Assembly (NCBI RefSeq): GCF_000767465.1
Contig: NZ_CP009291.1
Coordinates: 124,001 to 188,000 of the forward strand
Direction of reading: 5' to 3'
Source of the DNA: Novosphingobium pentaromativorans US6-1
GTDB lineage: Bacteria; Pseudomonadota; Alphaproteobacteria; Sphingomonadales; Sphingomonadaceae
Length of the DNA: 64,000 nt
Shown here: positions 54,744 through 62,909 of the stretch, piece by piece
Position numbering within the stretch: position 1 is the stretch's first letter
How the letters are laid out: every line of letters starts with the position of its first letter
The notes under the pieces: model-generated
The model's database searches: none
Told to the model about the DNA's origin: nothing
The model's input: the letters and a program-made list of their open reading frames with translations, nothing else
Program-made: the position numbers and the translations under genes

Positions 54744-55874
54744 ATGCGCTGGAATTGGCAGCTTCCCGATTGGCCTGAATTCCGCTTCGATGCGGATAGC
54801 ATCCGTGCGGCAGAAGAGCAGTTCCTGAAAGGCTCCGGCGTTGTCATCGGCGCGCTGCACCACCTAGATGCCGATGCGCGCGATGGCCTGACTGTCGAAC
54901 TCATATCGCAGGAGGTCGTCGAGAGCTCCGCCATCGAGGGCGAAATTCTCGACCGCGACAGCGTTCAATCGTCGCTGGCCAAGCATCTGGGCTTTGCCAC
55001 AGATTCGCGCCGTGCAAGTGCGGCGGAGGCCGGTGCCGCCGAGCTCATGGCCGATGTTTACCGGAACCATGCAGCGCCACTCGACGATCAGACGCTATTT
55101 GCGTGGCACGCGATGTTGATGAACGGACGCCGGGATATTGCCGATGTCGGGCGCTACCGGACGCATGAGGACGCAATGCAGATCGTTTCAGGGGCGCTCC
55201 ACGCGCCGCGTGTGCATTTCGAGGCACCGCCATCGGATACCGTGCTACTGGAAATGTCCCGCTTTATCTCGTGGTTCAACGACCGTGCGCCGTCGTCACC
55301 GAATCCGCTTCCAGCGATCACCCGTGCCGCGATCTCGCACCTGTGGTTTGAGAGCATCCATCCCTTTGAAGACGGTAATGGCCGGATCGGACGCGCAATT
55401 GCTGAAAAGGCGTTGGCGCAAAACCTGTCAGCACCGACGCTGACCGCGCTTGCAGAAACGATCCACCGCCACCGAAAAGCCTATTACGCCGCACTCCAGC
55501 TTGGAAGCCAGAGCAATGACATCAATGTCTGGCTCGCATGGTTCGCCGATATTGTCATCGAGGCGCAGGCGCGGACGATCACCCGCATCCGCTTCCTGAT
55601 CGACAAGACACGGCTGCTTGATCGCTTGCGCGGGGAAATCAACGAACGGCAGGAGAAGGCGCTGCTTCGCTTGTTCCGCGAAGGGCCGGATGGGTTTGAG
55701 GGCGGGTTGAGTGCGGGAAATTACCGGACAATTACGGGGGCTGCCCTTGCCACTGCGACACGCGATTTGGCCGATCTTGTCGAGAAGGGCGCGCTGATCC
55801 GCACCGGTGAGCGTCGCTATGCTCGTTATCGCCTTGCGGTTGGAGTGGTAGCCGATAAAAGCGCAAGTGAATGA
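54744..55874 (+). CDS. Fic family protein with N-terminal inhibitory motif (DUF4172)
   Basis: A 376-residue AMP-transferase-type protein. The Fic catalytic motif reads HPFEDGNGRIGR at about residue 208. The N-terminal region has SSAIEGE, the [S/T]-x3-E-[G/N] inhibitory helix seen in class II Fic enzymes, preceded by DUF4172 (MRWNWQLPDWPEFRFD). A winged helix follows at the C-terminus (ALLRLFREGPDGF, then LADLVEKGALIRTG). Such proteins occur beside helicases and restriction-like loci. The stop overlaps the ATG of the helicase fragment (ATGA). Confidence 0.9.
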   Translation: MRWNWQLPDWPEFRFDADSIRAAEEQFLKGSGVVIGALHHLDADARDGLTVELISQEVVESSAIEGEILDRDSVQSSLAKHLGFATDSRRASAAEAGAAELMADVYRNHAAPLDDQTLFAWHAMLMNGRRDIADVGRYRTHEDAMQIVSGALHAPRVHFEAPPSDTVLLEMSRFISWFNDRAPSSPNPLPAITRAAISHLWFESIHPFEDGNGRIGRAIAEKALAQNLSAPTLTALAETIHRHRKAYYAALQLGSQSNDINVWLAWFADIVIEAQARTITRIRFLIDKTRLLDRLRGEINERQEKALLRLFREGPDGFEGGLSAGNYRTITGAALATATRDLADLVEKGALIRTGERRYARYRLAVGVVADKSASE

Positions 55875-56161
55875 CTGAAATAATTACAGATTATCACTCA
55901 AAATACTTGGCTAGTGACCTTGTGCGACGGAGATCGTCCGATAGCAGTGAAAAGCTCGCAGTTGCTGTCGCGGGCGCGCAAGTTGATATGAATCCGCATC
56001 AAGTGGACGCGGCCTTGTTTGCATTTGCATCGCCACAGTCAAAGGGAGCGCTGCTTGCCGACGAAGTTGGCCTTGGCAAAACTATCGAAGCCGGATTGGT
56101 GATTTCGCAACGGTGGGCCGATGCACATTTCTTCCGCGTCAATCAAACAACCCAAATTTGA
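55871..56161 (+). pseudogene. SNF2-family helicase, N-terminal fragment
   Basis: Begins MTEIITDYHSKYLASDLVRRR; the conserved stretch DMNPHQVDAALFAFASPQSKGALLADEVGLGKTIEAGLVISQRWA holds the Q-motif-like region and the Walker A motif DEVGLGKT. After about residue 85 the sequence is unrelated. It has a translational overlap with fic, so the two were one operon. Confidence 0.8.
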
Positions 56162-56679
56162 GCTATTTGCAGGCCGTTCCCGGGGAGCGCTACACCTCCC
56201 CTATCAATCGCGACTATGCCATCCGGCATTTCAAACAGCTCGCAGAGCGAAAGTCGGTCAGGCTTTCAAAGCTTATATGGGAAACGATGCGTTTGTTGCC
56301 AGAAACGCATCACAAACATGACTGGGCTACATATGAAAACCCCCTTCGAGCAGTGTATCGCAAGAACGAGAGCAATGGTGCGCGCTTTGCCGATTCGTGC
56401 CTTGTTCATCAGCTCCGAAATTTTGCATGGGTGCCACAGGGCAAGGCCGAATTCGTAAAGCCAGCGCAGGCTCGATCAGAACTGCTGCCAGAAGGGTTCA
56501 CCTTCGATGCCGGATGGCCTTGGCTAAAAGCTATCCAGTTTGGAAAGAATATTGAAGCCCAGAGTGCTGCCGACAAGGCACGGGCCGCTGCCGTCGCCGA
56601 TCGGGAAAAATCACAGAACGAAGCTGCGAAAGCATTGGGCTTTGACGATGCGGAATACGCGCCATGCCAGGCGAAGTGA
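56143..56679 (+). pseudogene. sacsin/DUF3883-like large ATPase, internal fragment
   Basis: Frame joined directly after the helicase fragment. DYAIRHFKQLAERKSVRLSKLIWETMRLLP, then LVHQLRNFAWVPQGKAEFVKPAQARSELLPEGFTFDAGWPWLKAIQFGK recalls the middle/late part of the large sacsin N-terminal ATP-binding (HSP90-like) proteins found with helicases in defence loci. It has neither the N-terminal ATPase nor a C-terminal DUF3883 here. Family call by recollection of pattern. Confidence 0.5.
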
Positions 56680-56882
56680 AAAGGGTGGCTCAAATGCTGA
56701 GCGATACGCCTGAGGTCGTCGAAGCGGATCGCGTGACCGGGGCGGACTGTTTTCTGGCGAAATTCGTGGTTAGCGACGTGCAAGAACTTGAAACTGTGGT
56801 TGATCGCTTCGTCCCGTTCGCATCGACCGACACGGCTATCATCCAATCGTCAACAGTCGCCCGACGCCTTCCAAAATTATAA
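56664..56882 (+). pseudogene. Lrp/AsnC-family regulator, C-terminal fragment
   Basis: A 72-residue frame with TPEVVEADRVTGADCFLAKFVVSDVQELETVVDRFVPFASTDTAIIQSSTV, the ligand-binding RAM domain of Lrp/AsnC proteins. The DNA-binding half is missing, so it was broken at the junction with the previous fragment (overlap by 16 bp). Region 56883-57059 contains nothing supportable. Confidence 0.7.
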
Positions 56883-57059
56883 AACGTCCCGGTTCGGACT
56901 GCGGTGTTGAGGCCAGCTAAGTATATGCCTGCCCTTCGCGTTTAGCACGATCGGAGCCGACGCAAGGGCGGGCCTTGGACGCGATACTGTTATAATGTCC
57001 GGAAAGGGGTGGTTTGCTGACTGGCAGGTTCTTGGGACCAGAGGTAGGATAACTGACCT

Positions 57060-57341
57060 TCATGAGGGCCAAAAGCTTTCGACGGCAGTCGACCCAACTT
57101 TGCCACTCATCCGCGCATCGGCAACATTGTTTTGGGCCGCCAGGATCAGCACCTTGAGCATCGCCACCGGATCATAAGCCGGGCGACCGCCCTTCGCTCC
57201 GTCCCCGGAGGCCAGCGCCGCAACCAGCGTCGGGCGGAAAACCTCAAAATTGATGATCAGGCCCAGTTCTTCCAGCGGGTCGCCATAGGCCGATAAACGC
57301 TTCAAATGATCCGACAATCCAAACAATCCAGCCTGACGCAT
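57060..57341 (-). pseudogene. IS5-family transposase, N-terminal fragment
   Basis: About 77 residues of an IS5-type transposase N-terminus, MRQAGLFGLSDHLKRLSAYG and KGGRPAYDPVAMLKVLILAAQNNVADARM; the frame then diverges and stops. The DDE domain is absent, so it is a dead remnant. Its start lies 150 bp from the LysR gene. Confidence 0.8.
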
Positions 57342-57491
57342 CGCCGCCTCCCGTCAGGACGAGTGAATCAAATTACCCCAGGAATGTCGAGAGGTTGATG
57401 GAGGTGCCCAGATAGTCGACAAGGGCGTTGTCGGCGTCGTCAAGTGAGGTTGGCGGAAAGCGGTGCCCGCTGTGCCTCGTTTCGCGTGGGT

Positions 57492-58391
57492 TCAGGCCAG
57501 ATCGGCACCGAAGAGCGAGAGGAATTGGCGCGCTGTAGCCGAGGTGGATTCCCGGTTCCATGCTAGCGCGAAACGCACGGAAGATAGTTTTTGGGCCTTC
57601 CGAGGAACCTTGAGGTTCCGGAATGTGGCCCCATCGATAGACAGGTGCCGCGCCGAGGCCGGAACAATGGCGACTCCTTCGCCACAAGCGACGATGCCTA
57701 TCACGCCTTCCGTATTGGGGGCGACATGGGCAATCATCGGGCTGAAGTCGACCGTCCGACACAGTTCCAGAAGGTCAGTGTGGAAATTGTATCCCATCCG
57801 GGTCTCATAGGAGATAAATGAACAGTATTCCAGTTCTCCGATATTTACTTCCTCTGAGTTGCGGGCGAGTGGGTGGTTGTTTGGCAGGGCGATGATAAGT
57901 GGTTCAGTGCGGATGATATGGTGAGCAATCATTGCGTCATTGATTGGCAATCTGATGACGCCAATGTCCAATCTGCCTTCTCGTAATGCTTCGAGTTGTC
58001 CGGTTATCGATATGGTGCAGAAGTCGATCGCCACATTTGGTACTGCGGAGCGGAACTGCCTGACCAGCGCAGGGATTAGCGAGTAGACCATTGATCCCCC
58101 AAATCCGATGGTCAGCGATCCTCGAAGGCCATCCGCAGTTTCGCGTGCAGCCAGAGCCCCGCTCTCAAGCAGGTCGATGATTTTTCGGGCTGTGTTGACG
58201 AAACTTGTGCCGGCAGGCGTGATCTGCACATGATGCTTGCTCCGTTCGAACAGCTTCGTCCCGACCTTGTCTTCGATATCCCTTATCGCCCGGCTCAGCG
58301 GCGGCTGCGAGATGTGGCACCGCTCTGCGGCGCGGGTGAAATTGAGTTCCTCCGCCAAGGCAATCGTGTAGCGCAGTTTGGAGAGGTCCAT
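57492..58391 (-). CDS. LysR-family transcriptional regulator
   Basis: A 299-residue LTTR. The N-terminal HTH is MDLSKLRYTIALAEELNFTRAAERCHISQPPLSRAIRDIEDKVGTKLFER; the effector domain runs from about residue 90 (GSLTIGFGGSMVYSLIPALV). ATG at 58391 is the family start. It is divergent from the operon beginning at 58,522 and probably regulates it in response to a pathway compound. Region 57342-57491 shows no gene. Confidence 0.93.
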   Translation of the reverse strand: MDLSKLRYTIALAEELNFTRAAERCHISQPPLSRAIRDIEDKVGTKLFERSKHHVQITPAGTSFVNTARKIIDLLESGALAARETADGLRGSLTIGFGGSMVYSLIPALVRQFRSAVPNVAIDFCTISITGQLEALREGRLDIGVIRLPINDAMIAHHIIRTEPLIIALPNNHPLARNSEEVNIGELEYCSFISYETRMGYNFHTDLLELCRTVDFSPMIAHVAPNTEGVIGIVACGEGVAIVPASARHLSIDGATFRNLKVPRKAQKLSSVRFALAWNRESTSATARQFLSLFGADLA

Positions 58392-58403
58392 GGTTAAACC
58401 TTT

Positions 58404-58431
58404 TCGGTATGACACAGTGCGGAATCGGTAT
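58404..58431. promoter_or_regulatory. direct heptamer repeat in the LysR/operon intergenic region
   Basis: TCGGTAT at 58404-58410 and again at 58425-58431, 21 bp (two helical turns) apart, 13 bp upstream of the LysR start. A plausible part of the LysR binding region. Confidence 0.35.
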
Positions 58432-58521
58432 TTTACATCGCTCAAACCGCTATTACAACGAGTATCAGGAGGAATGGAGCTAATACTATTCCAGATCGTG
58501 TGAATGGAGTTTCCAACAACC

Positions 58522-59079
58522 ATGAGCGGACGTATCCCGCGCTTGAGCTTTGAAGAAATGGCTCCGCGACTCCAGGGAATCTTGCGTTCGCGGGTGGAGC
58601 GGCTGGGCTATCTCGGCGAGTTTTTCCAATACAGTGGTGCGCTGCCCGATGTGCTTGCGCCTTACATGGAAATGACCGAGGCGCTCAAGCAGGCGCTTCC
58701 CGACCGTTTGACGGAAACCGGCGCGCTGACGGTCGCGAGACTCATGGGCAACGCATATGAATTGCATCAGCATGAGAGACTCTCGGTCAAGCGCGGCTTT
58801 GGCGAGGATTGGGTTGCTGCCGTCGAGCGGCTTTCGCCTGATGATGCGCCGCTGCTCTCGGGTAAGGAGCGTGCCGTGCAGCGGCTGGCCATGGCGATGG
58901 TCGAACGTCGCGGAGTAGGCGTCTCGCGCGAAATCGAGGTTGCTATCGAACAGGTCGGCGCGGATCAGGCCTTGGCCGTGATGTTTCTTGTCGGGCGCTA
59001 CATCACGCACGCGCTGATCGTGAACGGCCTCGAACTTCAGCCTCCGGTCCCTTCGATTTTCGAAAAGCTTGGCTCATGA
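58522..59079 (+). CDS. carboxymuconolactone decarboxylase-like (AhpD-fold) protein without cysteines
   Basis: A 185-residue all-helical protein (MSGRIPRLSFEEMAPRLQGIL). The core resembles the CMD/AhpD fold (ALTVARLMGNAYELHQHERLSVKRGFG) but the usual C-x2-C redox pair is absent (NAYELHQHERL), so peroxidase activity is unlikely. ATG at 58522 has a GGAG about 12 bp upstream; an ATG at 58504 would add six residues. First gene of the catabolic operon; its stop overlaps the next ATG (ATGA). Confidence 0.72.
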   Translation: MSGRIPRLSFEEMAPRLQGILRSRVERLGYLGEFFQYSGALPDVLAPYMEMTEALKQALPDRLTETGALTVARLMGNAYELHQHERLSVKRGFGEDWVAAVERLSPDDAPLLSGKERAVQRLAMAMVERRGVGVSREIEVAIEQVGADQALAVMFLVGRYITHALIVNGLELQPPVPSIFEKLGS

Positions 59080-60071
59080 GCGAAGCTCTCTGGATCACCG
59101 AAGGCGAAGTGGTTTCGCTGCTGGCGCTGCCGGAAGTGATCGAGGCATTGCGCTGGGGTCTTGGCGAACAAGCGGCCGGCCGCGCCAGCAACATGACCAA
59201 GACGCAACTGACTTGGGGTGGCGGCTCGACCCTGCATGCCATTGGCGCGCTATTCGAAAGCGGGCCCATTGTCGGCACCAAGACCTGGACCCACACCAAA
59301 GGCGGCGCCAATCCCCTGCTGTTGCTGTTTGACGCGGGCAAGGGGAAACTGCTTGCCGTGATCGAGGCTTTCGCACTGGGGCAGATGCGTACGGCGGGGA
59401 TCAGCGGCCTGGCAACCGATCACCTTGCTGATAGCGCAGCGCGGACAATGGCCATGATCGGCACTGGCAAGCAAAGTCTGGCGCAAGTCGCCGCCGTCGC
59501 TGCGGTGCGCCCGCTCGAACGAGTGGCCATCTGGAGTCCGACCGAAGCCAACCGCCGGGCGCTGGCGGAAAAAGTGCGCGACCGACTTTCGTTGGAGGCC
59601 GTGGCGGCAGGATCGTTGGAAGAAGCTCTGGCGGGGGCTTCGGTCGTCACTTTGGCGACGCGGGCCGGAGCGCCCTTTATTTCGCGCGATGCGCTTGCGA
59701 CTGGCGTGCATCTCAATGCCATCGGCGCAATAGGGCCGGACCGGATTGAGTTTGAGCCACAGCTTTTGGACCGCGCGACGGTTTGTGCTGCTGACAGCAT
59801 ATCGCAGGTGCGGAGGCTTAGCCGGGAATTCATGGCTGCCTTCGATGACGATGAGGCGAAGTGGACGCGGCTGAGGCCGTTGAGCGAACTGGTGGCGACG
59901 CGATTCCAAAGACCCGCCGACGCCGATCTCACGGTTTTCAAGGCGATGGGCATGGGGATTTCCGACTTGTCTGTCGGGATCGAGGCACTTCGGCGGGCAC
60001 GCGCGAAAGGCATGGGGCGTCAGCTGACAAGCACCACTTTTCATGAGCCGAGACTGCGGCTCGATCCGTGA
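59076..60071 (+). CDS. ornithine cyclodeaminase / mu-crystallin family protein
   Basis: A 331-residue NAD(P)-binding enzyme. The Rossmann region TMAMIGTGKQSLAQVAAVAAVRPLERVAIWSP is clear, and TRAGAPFISRDAL and NAIGAIGPDR follow as in family members. The family covers ornithine cyclodeaminases, ketimine reductases and alanine dehydrogenases; the substrate here is not known. Its presence in a ring-cleavage operon suggests an imine or amine step. It starts with ATG overlapping the preceding stop. Confidence 0.85.
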   Translation: MSEALWITEGEVVSLLALPEVIEALRWGLGEQAAGRASNMTKTQLTWGGGSTLHAIGALFESGPIVGTKTWTHTKGGANPLLLLFDAGKGKLLAVIEAFALGQMRTAGISGLATDHLADSAARTMAMIGTGKQSLAQVAAVAAVRPLERVAIWSPTEANRRALAEKVRDRLSLEAVAAGSLEEALAGASVVTLATRAGAPFISRDALATGVHLNAIGAIGPDRIEFEPQLLDRATVCAADSISQVRRLSREFMAAFDDDEAKWTRLRPLSELVATRFQRPADADLTVFKAMGMGISDLSVGIEALRRARAKGMGRQLTSTTFHEPRLRLDP

Positions 60072-60110
60072 TGACTTGGGTGAGCCGGAATTAGGAATGG
60101 AAGCGACAAG

Positions 60111-61202
60111 ATGACGAACAGGAATATTCTGGATGGCAGTGGTCCGCTCTTGCCTCAGTCGGCGCTGTGGGAACCATTTATTTTCACAAAAGAGGAGATC
60201 GACGCGGAAATCGAGCGGCTAGCCGCTATTCCCAAGCCTGCCAACGGGCGCCGCAGGTCTTATTTTGTCCATCCAGCTAACCGTAGATCGGTCGGGCTTG
60301 GCCCCGGTATCCAGGTATCGCTCGATGTGCTTCTCCCGGGGGAGGAAACAGCGACCTTCCGCCAGAACTCGAGTCAAGTGAATTTCGTGATCCGGGGGCA
60401 GGGACGCAGCGAGATCGATGGTCAGGTTCGCGATACTTCCCTTTATGACGTGTGGAACACGCCTTCGATGCGGGTTTATCTGCACAAGAACACCGGAGAC
60501 GATCTTTACGCTCGGCTGACTTACTCCAACGCGGCGCTGCTCGAGATGATGAACATCCATTTCCAGGAGGAAAATCCGGATATCGCGTCGCCCTCGGAAA
60601 ACGGCCACGGCTCTGAGGAGTACGATCCTACGAAGGTCAATCCATTCGGAACGTTCCAACTGAATGAGGGTGGGGCGTGGCTGATGCCATACGAGCGCCT
60701 GATCGATCCGCCATGCCACGAAAGCCCGGCGCTGTTCTGGCCGTGGGCAGACGTAAAGGAGCATCTCGACAAGCTTGAGGCGCTTGGGAAGGAATACGTT
60801 GGGCGTAGGCTCTATCTCTTGTGGAATCCCGCTACCGGCCGGACCAATGGAACGACGCCGAACTTCTTCGCCACCATGACCCTTCGCCCGCCGAAGATAG
60901 TGGATCGGCCGCATCGACATTCGTCAGCGGCGATAAACTACTACTTCTCCGGTTCAGGCCGATCGACGGTGGAAGGCAAGGTCTATGAGTGGAAAGCCGG
61001 CGATCTTATGCTTTCGGCGCCGGGCTGGGCGGTTCACAATCACGCGAGCTTCGATGAGCCGGTTTATGAACTCACTATCCAGGATCAACCGCTCAACATC
61101 GTGATGGAATCCCTGCTTTGGCAGGAAAGCCTTAAGGAACCTCCTGCCCTGCTGGGGGTTCAGCAGGGATTTGCGACAAACCGTGTCGAGGTGGCGGCTT
61201 GA
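60111..61202 (+). CDS. bicupin dioxygenase of the gentisate 1,2-dioxygenase type
   Basis: A 363-residue two-cupin protein. The C-terminal cupin carries PHRHSSAAINYYFSGSGRSTVEGKVYEWKAGD and SAPGWAVHNHASF, with histidines usable for iron binding. The N-terminal cupin (RQNSSQVNFVIRGQGRSEIDG) has Asn/Ser where ring-cleaving gentisate enzymes have metal histidines. The iron site is therefore probably in the second cupin. It would cleave a hydroxybenzoate-type ring. It overlaps the hydratase start by 1 bp (TGATG). Confidence 0.8.
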   Translation: MTNRNILDGSGPLLPQSALWEPFIFTKEEIDAEIERLAAIPKPANGRRRSYFVHPANRRSVGLGPGIQVSLDVLLPGEETATFRQNSSQVNFVIRGQGRSEIDGQVRDTSLYDVWNTPSMRVYLHKNTGDDLYARLTYSNAALLEMMNIHFQEENPDIASPSENGHGSEEYDPTKVNPFGTFQLNEGGAWLMPYERLIDPPCHESPALFWPWADVKEHLDKLEALGKEYVGRRLYLLWNPATGRTNGTTPNFFATMTLRPPKIVDRPHRHSSAAINYYFSGSGRSTVEGKVYEWKAGDLMLSAPGWAVHNHASFDEPVYELTIQDQPLNIVMESLLWQESLKEPPALLGVQQGFATNRVEVAA

Positions 61203-62046
61203 TGCAGGCTGCAACCCCGCCTGTCGTCAGTGGCCGGATCGGGCGCATGCTCGATGACAAAGCCATTCAGGCCGCAGCGTCGGCACTCGAAGAGGCTGAG
61301 CGCAGCCGAAAGCAGATCCGTCTTCTGAGCGAAACCTATCCAGAGATCACGATGGATGATGCCTATGCGATTCAGGATTGCTGGATCGGGATGAAACTGG
61401 CCTCTGGGGAGAAGCTGGCTGGCTGGAAGATCGGCCTGACATCCAAGGCGATGCAGGCGGCGGTTTCGATCGACATTCCCGACTCCGGCGTTCTGCTGGA
61501 ATCGATGCGCTTTCCAAATGGAGCGGTTATTGTGCCTGGCCGCTTCATCCAACCCCGGATAGAGGCCGAGATCGCGTTCGTGATGAATGGGCCGTTGGAA
61601 GGGACGGCGACGGTGGAAGACGTCCTCGCGCAACGGATTACATTGCTCCGGCGCTGGAAATTCTCGATACAAGAATCGCTCGCAAGGATCCCCAGACGGG
61701 TAAGCTGCGCACAGTCTATGACACGATTTCGGACAATGCGGCCGATGGCGGTTTTGTCCTTGGCGATGCGGTCACGGATTTCTCCGGACTTGATATGCGT
61801 TGGCTTGGCGCGATCGTGTCACGCGATGGTGAGGTCGAGGAAACGGGGCTGAGCGCCGGCGTTTTGAACAACCCCTTGATGTCGGTTGCCTGGCTGGCGC
61901 AACGTCTTGCGACCTATGGCCACAGGATTGAGGCCGGCCAGGTTATCCTGTCAGGATCATTCATCCGCCCTATCGAGGCCATTCCCGGAAGTGAAATTGT
62001 CGGCGATTTCGGAACTTTTGGACATGTGTCATGTCAGTTCGAGTGA
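61202..62046 (+). pseudogene. hpaH: 2-oxo-hept-4-ene-1,7-dioate hydratase (HpaH), frameshifted
   Basis: Hydrates 2-oxohept-4-ene-1,7-dioate for aldolase cleavage. Two frames join: SEERSRK... first frame shows DYPEITMDDAYAIQDCWI-like ETYPEITMDDAYAIQDCW, KIGLTSKAMQAAVSI, PRIEAEIAFVMNGPL; the second resumes ATDYIAPALEILDTRI, DTISDNAADGGFVLG and [13 protein letters not shown]. The break is at about 61,625-61,628; one extra C (giving VLRATDY) restores a single frame. The span is one base short of a multiple of three. It is closest to E. coli HpaH as I recall it. Confidence 0.85.
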
Positions 62047-62074
62047 ACATCTCCGTGCCAAGCAGGAGGCACCT

Positions 62075-62845
62075 ATGAATCCGTTCAAGGCGGCCATCGG
62101 AGCAAGGCGCGCGCAGATCGGCCTGTGGCAGGCGCTGGCCTCTCCCTACACGGCTGAAATTTGCGCAGGCTCGGGTTTTGACTGGCTGCTGATCGATGCG
62201 GAACACGCGCCGAACGACATTCCGCTAGTTCTTGCCCAGCTTCAGGCCACGGCTGCCTATCCTGTTGAACCAATGGTGCGCATTCCAAGCGCAGATGCGG
62301 TCTTGATCAAGCAATACCTCGATATCGGTGCGCGCTCCCTGATGGTTCCCATGGTCGAAACGGCAGAGATGGCCACAGGGATAGTCCGGGCGACGCGTTA
62401 TCCACCACATGGCATCCGGGGCGTTGGTTCGGCAATCGGGCGCGCAAGTCGCTGGAACCGCAGGGCGGGGTATCTGCAAAAGGCCTCAGAAGAAATCTGT
62501 GTAGTCGTGCAACTGGAGACCGTTGCGGCCATCAAAAACCTGCATGCCATTGCACAAGTCGAAGGTGTTGACGGGATATTTTTGGGGCCTTCGGATCTCG
62601 CCGCAGACATGGGATACCTCGGCAATGCGCAACATTGTGATGTTCAGATGTTGATCGAGAATGCCTTGGCAGAGCTCAACAAGCTTGGCGTCCCGGCCGG
62701 AATATTGATGGCGGATGAGGCATTGGCCAAGCGTTATCTAGAACTTGGCGTCAGTTTCATTGCCGTTGGGACCGATATTTCTCTCCTTGCGCGCGGAGCT
62801 GAGCAACTGTGCGCTCGGTTCCGATCAATGAATGGGGAAAGCTGA
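62075..62845 (+). CDS. hpaI: 4-hydroxy-2-oxoheptanedioate aldolase (HpcH/HpaI)
   Basis: A 256-residue class II aldolase cleaving 4-hydroxy-2-oxoheptanedioate to pyruvate and succinic semialdehyde. Motifs of the family: [66 protein letters not shown] and [16 protein letters not shown] (metal-binding acids). ATG at 62075 has AGGAGG 10 bp upstream. It follows hpaH, as in hydroxyphenylacetate operons. Confidence 0.93.
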   Translation: MNPFKAAIGARRAQIGLWQALASPYTAEICAGSGFDWLLIDAEHAPNDIPLVLAQLQATAAYPVEPMVRIPSADAVLIKQYLDIGARSLMVPMVETAEMATGIVRATRYPPHGIRGVGSAIGRASRWNRRAGYLQKASEEICVVVQLETVAAIKNLHAIAQVEGVDGIFLGPSDLAADMGYLGNAQHCDVQMLIENALAELNKLGVPAGILMADEALAKRYLELGVSFIAVGTDISLLARGAEQLCARFRSMNGES

Positions 62846-62909
62846 TGATACGAAGTTTGCTGTCTCGCAAATAAAATTACAGATATCTTGGGAAAGGATA
62901 AGCTCCAAA

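Noticed and set aside
38000..57500. CRISPR array
   Set aside because: No regularly spaced repeats of 23-47 bp with unique spacers; the GTAGC sites are short and irregularly spaced.
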